Shown in pieces: positions 59,883-64,000 of a stretch of DNA of 64,000 nt; the first letter of the stretch is position 1; every line of letters begins with the position of its first letter. The stretch is from Granulosicoccaceae sp. 1_MG-2023. GTDB taxonomy: Bacteria; Pseudomonadota; Gammaproteobacteria; Granulosicoccales; Granulosicoccaceae. A program made the position numbers and the translations under genes. The stretch is from contig JAUOPI010000014.1 in assembly GCA_030546905.1 (NCBI GenBank), positions 1-64,000 on the forward strand. The letters are read 5' to 3'. The notes below the pieces were generated by a model, which saw nothing but the letters and a program-made list of their open reading frames with translations, made no database searches and was not told the origin of the DNA.

Positions 59883-60875
59883 ATGCATGTAGAACGCAGT
59901 GTACTGACCACCATCGGCGCCATGCTGGTGCTGATGACCGCTCTGCCCTGGTTTGTCGGGCAGGTTTCTGAAGATGTATTTTTCGAATGGCCGTTCTTTC
60001 TCGAAGTGGCCATCGGCGGCCTGCTCTCAGGCGTCATGTACTCGCTGGTGGCGCTGGGCTTTGTACTGATCTTTAAAGCCTCGGGCGTGTTCAACTTCGC
60101 CCAGGGCGCGATGGTCTTGTTTGCCGCCCTGTCCTTTGTCGGCCTTAAAGACCTCGGCGTGCCGCTGTGGCTGTGCTTTATCCTCACCGCCGGCATTATG
60201 ACCCTGGTGGCCATGACCATCGAACGGCTGGTCTTGCGCCCGCTGGTCAATCAGGAACCGATCATTCTGTTTATGGTGACCATCGGCATCGCCTATGTGC
60301 TGGACGGCCTGGGCCAAATGATCTGGGGTTCGGAAGTGCGCATGCTCGATATCGGACTGCCGCAGGACCCGAGCTTTTTCTTCGACGGCAAAATCCTGAT
60401 CAACCAGTTCGATATGTTTGCAGCCCTGATCGCCGGCGCGCTGGTCGCCGCCCTTGTCATATTCTTCCAGTACACAAAAACCGGCCGCGCCCTGCGCGCC
60501 GTGGCCGACGACCATCAGGCGGCCATGAGTGTCGGCATTCCCCTGCAACATATCTGGGTGGTGGTCTGGACGGTCGCCGGACTGGTGGCACTGGTCGCCG
60601 GGATTATGTGGGGCGGCAAACTCGGCGTGCAGTTTTCCCTCGCGCTGATTGCCCTTAAAGCACTGCCGGTACTGATACTCGGCGGCTTCACCTCCATTCC
60701 CGGCGCCATTATCGGCGGCCTGATCGTCGGCGCCGGCGAGAAAGTCTCCGAAGTCTTCCTCGGCCCGCTGGTCGGCGGCGGCATCGAAGACTGGTTTGCC
60801 TACATGCTGGCACTGGTCTTCCTCGTCTTCCGCCCGCAGGGGCTGTTCGGCGAAAAAATCATCGAGAGGGTCTGA
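59883..60875 (+). CDS. livH: Branched-chain-type ABC transporter permease (LivH-like)
   Basis: A 330-residue inner-membrane permease with about eight or nine hydrophobic helices. The pattern LLSGVMYSLVALGFVLIFKA, then SGVFNFAQGAMVLFAALSFV, ALRAVADDHQAAMSVGIPLQ, and LGGFTSIPGAIIGGLIVGAG is diagnostic of LivH. An extra N-terminal hydrophobic segment (SVLTTIGAMLVLMTALPWFV) is longer than usual. It pairs with the LivM-like protein encoded directly after it. The gene is between livG and livM with one to five base gaps. Confidence 0.93.
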   Translation: MHVERSVLTTIGAMLVLMTALPWFVGQVSEDVFFEWPFFLEVAIGGLLSGVMYSLVALGFVLIFKASGVFNFAQGAMVLFAALSFVGLKDLGVPLWLCFILTAGIMTLVAMTIERLVLRPLVNQEPIILFMVTIGIAYVLDGLGQMIWGSEVRMLDIGLPQDPSFFFDGKILINQFDMFAALIAGALVAALVIFFQYTKTGRALRAVADDHQAAMSVGIPLQHIWVVVWTVAGLVALVAGIMWGGKLGVQFSLALIALKALPVLILGGFTSIPGAIIGGLIVGAGEKVSEVFLGPLVGGGIEDWFAYMLALVFLVFRPQGLFGEKIIERV

Positions 60876-60876
60876 T

Positions 60877-61956
60877 ATGTTCTACCGCGAAGCCGGACAA
60901 TTCAAAACAAGCTATCAGGCGGATCAGGCGATCTTTCCGATTCGCCAGGATCTCTATGCCTACATCGCCTTTCTGGCGGTCGCTTTTATCGGCGTACCGC
61001 TGCTGGCCAGCGACTACTTTCTCAGCACCCTGATGCTGCCTTTTCTGGTCCTTGCCCTGGCGGCCATAGGGCTGAATATCCTGACCGGCTATGCCGGCCA
61101 GCTCAGCCTCGGTACCGGCGGTTTTATGGCCACCGGCGCCTTTGCTGCGTACAAGTTGTCGACCGCTTTTCCGGACATGCATCTGATTATTGTGTTTTTG
61201 CTGTCAGGTCTGATCACCGCCGGGGTTGGCATATTCTTCGGCATCCCCTCACTGCGTATCAAAGGTTTCTATCTGGCCGTGGCCACCCTGGCCTCGCAGT
61301 TCTTCCTGATCTGGATGTTCAACAAATTCGGCTGGTTCACCAACTACAGCGCCTCCGGCGTCATCAGTGCACCGCCGCGCACGGTCTTCGGTGATTTCTA
61401 CATCACCGGCCCGCAGGCCGCACCGGTCACAAAATACCTGTTCTGTCTGAGCTTTGTGGTGTTGCTGGCCCTGTTGGCGAAAAACCTCACGCGCAGCAAT
61501 ATCGGGCGCAAATGGATGGCCATCCGCGACATGGACATAGCCGCGGAAATCATCGGTATCCCCATGCTCAAGACCAAGCTGATCGCCTTTGCCGTCAGCT
61601 CGTTCTACTGCGGCATCGCCGGCGCCTTCTGGGCTTTTCTCTACACCGGCTCGGTCGAGCCGCTGGCCTTTGATGTCAACCGCTCGTTCCAGGTCCTGTT
61701 TATGATCATCATCGGGGGACTGGGCAGCATTATGGGCTCTTTCCTCGGCGCCGCCTTTATGGTGCTGCTGCCGATTTTCCTGACCAACGCACCGCATATG
61801 GTCGGGGTGGAAATCTCCGTCAGCACCCTCAGCCACCTGGAAGCGATGGTCTTCGGTGTCCTGATTATTTTCTTTCTGATTGTCGAGCCGCACGGGCTTG
61901 CCCGCCTGTGGCAGATATTCAAGGAAAAAATGCGTCTCTGGCCGTTTCCCCATTAA
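60877..61956 (+). CDS. livM: Branched-chain-type ABC transporter permease (LivM-like)
   Basis: A 359-residue permease. After a hydrophilic N-terminus come LMLPFLVLALAAIGLNILTG and YAGQLSLGTGGFMATGAFAA, the standard LivM motif. Then follow GFYLAVATLASQFFLIWMFN, RDMDIAAEIIGIPMLKTKLI, and MIIIGGLGSIMGSFLGAAFM. The ATG at 60877 is one base after the livH stop. The next gene, the substrate-binding protein, lies 80 bases downstream behind a hairpin. It forms the transmembrane pore with LivH. Confidence 0.93.
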   Translation: MFYREAGQFKTSYQADQAIFPIRQDLYAYIAFLAVAFIGVPLLASDYFLSTLMLPFLVLALAAIGLNILTGYAGQLSLGTGGFMATGAFAAYKLSTAFPDMHLIIVFLLSGLITAGVGIFFGIPSLRIKGFYLAVATLASQFFLIWMFNKFGWFTNYSASGVISAPPRTVFGDFYITGPQAAPVTKYLFCLSFVVLLALLAKNLTRSNIGRKWMAIRDMDIAAEIIGIPMLKTKLIAFAVSSFYCGIAGAFWAFLYTGSVEPLAFDVNRSFQVLFMIIIGGLGSIMGSFLGAAFMVLLPIFLTNAPHMVGVEISVSTLSHLEAMVFGVLIIFFLIVEPHGLARLWQIFKEKMRLWPFPH

Positions 61957-61992
61957 TACAACCATAGTACGGGAAGCGTCTGTATGACGAAC

Positions 61993-62010
61993 GACGCCGG
62001 CCACGGCGTC
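61993..62010 (+). other. Small hairpin upstream of substrate-binding protein gene
   Basis: GACGCCG and CGGCGTC form a 7-bp stem with a four-base loop, 27 bases before the substrate-binding protein start. A strong AAGGAGAGG ribosome-binding site follows. The hairpin may separate translation or stabilise a processed mRNA for the abundant periplasmic protein. Confidence 0.4.
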
Positions 62011-62036
62011 ACCACCTAGGTAAGGAGAGGAAACAC

Positions 62037-63350
62037 ATGAAACTCACAACATTCGCACTCGGCCTGGCCGCCGCGACGCTGCTCGGCAGCAGCGCCGTTC
62101 AGGCGGCCGATGCCCAGTTTATCGGTTCCACCGTCTACCGCACCGGCCCCTACGCACCCGGCGGCATTCCCTGGGCCGATGGTTTTGCCGACTACGTCAA
62201 CCTGCTCAGCGAGCGCGACGGCGGCATCAACGGTGTACCGCTGGAACTGGAGGAATGCGACACCGCCTATAACACTGACAAAGGCGTGGAATGCTACGAA
62301 CGCCTGAAAGACAAGGGTAGCACCGGCATGCCGGCTGTCATGCCGCTCTCAACCGGCATCACCTACGCCCTGCTCGACCGCGTCAAAGCCGACAAAATCC
62401 CGCTGCTGACCGCCGGTTACGGCCGCGCCGATGCCGCCGACGGCACGGTGTTCCCTTATATCTTTAATCCGCCGGCCACCTACTGGGGTGGTGCCGATGT
62501 GGCCATTCAATATATCGCGTCCGAGTTCGGTGGAACGGAAAACCTCAAAGGCAAAAAAATCGCCCTTGTCTACCACGATTCCGCTTACGGTAAAGAGCCG
62601 ATCAACACGCTCAAAGCCCTGGCCGAACAGCACGGCTACAAACTGAGTCTGTTCCCCGTCCCGCATCCGGGTCTGGAGCAAAAATCAACCTGGCTGAAAA
62701 TCGGTCGTCAACTGCGTCCGGACTACGTGATTATGTACGGCTGGGGTGTCATGAATGCCACCGCGATCAAAGAAGCGGCAGCCGTGAACTACCCGCGTGA
62801 CAAGTTCATCGGCATCTGGTGGACCGGTAACGAACAGGACGTTATCCCCGCAGGCAAGGCCGCAATCGGCTACAAAGCACTGCAATTTAACGCCATCGGT
62901 GCCGATTTCCCGGTCCATCAGGACATCATCAAATACCTGTATGAAAACGGTAAAGGCAGTGCCAAATCGCCGGATATCGTCGGTCAGGCCGCTTACAACC
63001 GGGGCTTACAGCAAGCCGTGATTGTCACCGAAGCCATCCGCGCGGCCATGAATATCTACGGCAATGCGCCGGTCACCGGTGAACAGGTCGCTCATGCCCT
63101 GGACAGCTTCGACCTGAATGCCGAACGCCTGAAGGCTCTCGGTCTCGAAGGCCTGATGGAACCCATCAAGCTCAGCTGCTCCGACCACCAGGGTGGTGGC
63201 CACGCACAGGTCACCCAATGGGACGGCAAAACCTGGCAGTCCATCACGGACTGGATCACGCCGAACGAAGAAATGCTCCGGGCCATGTACGAGGAATCAG
63301 CCGCGGCCTATGCCAAAGAACAGGGCATTACACCGCGTAGCTGTGATTGA
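62037..63350 (+). CDS. Branched-chain-type ABC transporter substrate-binding protein
   Basis: A 437-residue periplasmic protein of the Leu/Ile/Val-binding (type I peripheral-binding) fold. A signal peptide of ~23 residues ends at SAVQA before ADAQ. The N-terminal domain starts with FIGSTVYRTGPYAPGGIPWA, then VNLLSERDGGINGVPLELEE, and a later KIALVYHDSAYGKEPINTLK. It is larger than the ~370 residues typical for LivJ, as seen for importers of aromatic or lipid-derived ligands. The strong AAGGAGAGG ribosome-binding site and a flanking hairpin fit high expression. The ligand cannot be identified, but the co-encoded acyl-CoA synthetase suggests a carboxylic acid. Confidence 0.92.
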   Translation: MKLTTFALGLAAATLLGSSAVQAADAQFIGSTVYRTGPYAPGGIPWADGFADYVNLLSERDGGINGVPLELEECDTAYNTDKGVECYERLKDKGSTGMPAVMPLSTGITYALLDRVKADKIPLLTAGYGRADAADGTVFPYIFNPPATYWGGADVAIQYIASEFGGTENLKGKKIALVYHDSAYGKEPINTLKALAEQHGYKLSLFPVPHPGLEQKSTWLKIGRQLRPDYVIMYGWGVMNATAIKEAAAVNYPRDKFIGIWWTGNEQDVIPAGKAAIGYKALQFNAIGADFPVHQDIIKYLYENGKGSAKSPDIVGQAAYNRGLQQAVIVTEAIRAAMNIYGNAPVTGEQVAHALDSFDLNAERLKALGLEGLMEPIKLSCSDHQGGGHAQVTQWDGKTWQSITDWITPNEEMLRAMYEESAAAYAKEQGITPRSCD

Positions 63351-63373
63351 TCACTGAACCGCAGTGATGAAAA

Positions 63374-63398
63374 CCGGGGAGGCACGCAGCCTCCCCGG
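63374..63398 (+). terminator. Stable hairpin between SBP and livF
   Basis: CCGGGGAGG and its exact complement (63374-63382 and 63390-63398) form a 9-bp stem with a seven-base loop. No T-run follows. It lies 23 bases after the SBP stop and 18 before livF. Such hairpins often protect the 3' end of the abundant SBP transcript and lower expression of the next gene. Confidence 0.6.
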
Positions 63399-63416
63399 CA
63401 ACCGACAGGACAAGCC

Positions 63417-64000
63417 ATGACTGATAAGCCAAGTCCCTTACTTACCGTCGAGAATATCGAGGTCATTTACAACCACGTGATTCTGGTCCTCAAGGGCGTT
63501 TCCCTGCAGGTTCCGGAAGGTGGTATTACGGCCCTGCTCGGCGGCAACGGCGCCGGTAAAACCACGACGCTTAAAGCCATCTCCAATCTGCTGCGCGCCG
63601 AACGCGGCGACGTCACCAAAGGCGCGATTCACTATCAGGGCCAGCGCGTTGACAGCATGTCTCCGGCTGATCTGGTGAAAAAAGGCGTGGTTCAGGTAAT
63701 GGAAGGACGCCATTGCTTTGAACACCTGACCGTCGAGGAGAACCTGCTGACCGGTGCCTATACACGCAAAGCCGGGCGACGTGCGATCAACGACGACCTG
63801 GAACGGGTTTACAACTACTTCCCGCGGCTGCGCGAACGGCGCAAAAGCCAGGCCGGCTACACCTCCGGCGGCGAGCAGCAAATGGTCGCCATGGGCCGCG
63901 CCATGATGGCCCGGCCGAAGATGATTCTGCTCGATGAACCCTCCATGGGCCTGGCGCCGCAGCTGGTCGAGGAAATCTTCGAAATCGTCAAAACCCTCAA
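63417..64000 (+). CDS. livF: Branched-chain-type ABC transporter ATP-binding protein (LivF-like), partial
   Basis: The 5' 194 codons of an ABC ATPase, cut by the window edge (the family is ~235-260 residues). Walker A is TALLGGNGAGKTTTLKAISN (~40-60). The signature is YTSGGEQQMVAMGRAMMARP, and Walker B is MILLDEPSMGLAP, which is the LivF-type SMGLAP ending. A second ATPase alongside LivG is standard for this importer family, so the cluster is complete. The start ATG at 63417 has AGGA upstream. Confidence 0.94.
   Translation, partial: MTDKPSPLLTVENIEVIYNHVILVLKGVSLQVPEGGITALLGGNGAGKTTTLKAISNLLRAERGDVTKGAIHYQGQRVDSMSPADLVKKGVVQVMEGRHCFEHLTVEENLLTGAYTRKAGRRAINDDLERVYNYFPRLRERRKSQAGYTSGGEQQMVAMGRAMMARPKMILLDEPSMGLAPQLVEEIFEIVKTL

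Overview
The window is a GC-rich, densely coded piece of a Gammaproteobacterium chromosome. The best evidence is the conserved block rhlB / trxA / rho (divergent rhlB, trxA followed by rho). It is supported by a Kdo-lipid A/LPS core locus (lpxL-waaA-kdkA-heptosyltransferase), an H-NS family protein, an NsrR/NnrS pair and tandem copies of a REP-like 'GTAGGAGCGGCC' palindrome. The genus cannot be fixed from the sequence. The first ~125 bases are homopolymer runs and look like a sequence-end artefact. The last gene (livF) runs off the right edge.

Layout. (1) 0.1-2.4 kb: a yqhC-like AraC regulator divergent from the aldehyde reductase gene yqhD. (2) 2.4-10.7 kb: a block of soluble flavin/NAD(P)H oxidoreductases and regulators (LysR, MFS exporter, LLM oxidoreductase, two MDR-family reductases, DkgB-like aldo/keto reductase, nitroreductase, ABM monooxygenase, LysR). 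It abuts a decayed folD fragment, which suggests an inserted or rearranged segment. (3) 10.7-14.2 kb: a compact inositol operon. It holds myo-inositol-1-phosphate synthase, a fused CTP:inositol-1-phosphate cytidylyltransferase / CDP-alcohol phosphotransferase, and an HD-fold hydrolase. This is the gene set expected for di-myo-inositol phosphate, a solute best known from hyperthermophiles. (4) 14.2-18.0 kb: a possible periplasm-facing electron-transfer module (lipoprotein, ferric-reductase-like transmembrane flavocytochrome, small 2x[4Fe-4S] ferredoxin, Tat-exported flavoprotein). (5) 18.0-28.5 kb: housekeeping genes (H-NS, purD, rho, trxA, rhlB, an unassigned protein, cold-shock protein, TolC-like channel, isochorismatase-like hydrolase). 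(6) 28.5-36.3 kb: lipid A/Kdo/heptose genes followed by three different CDP-glycerol-glycerophosphotransferase-like proteins, pointing to surface-glycan decoration. (7) 36.3-43.6 kb: WbuC cupin, VWA lipoprotein, PPK2, MsrA, MgtE, REP-like repeats, AI-2E family permease. (8) 43.6-49 kb: LysR regulator and an RND efflux operon. (9) 49-55 kb: proS, a GT4 glycosyltransferase, thiolase, nsrR/nnrS with a visible NsrR-type operator. (10) 55-64 kb: acyl-CoA dehydrogenase divergent from an operon that joins a long-chain acyl-CoA synthetase to a complete branched-chain-amino-acid-type ABC importer (livG-H-M-SBP-F).

No tRNA, rRNA, CRISPR array, intact insertion sequence or prophage was seen. Functional names rest on recognised motifs and gene context. 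No database search was possible.
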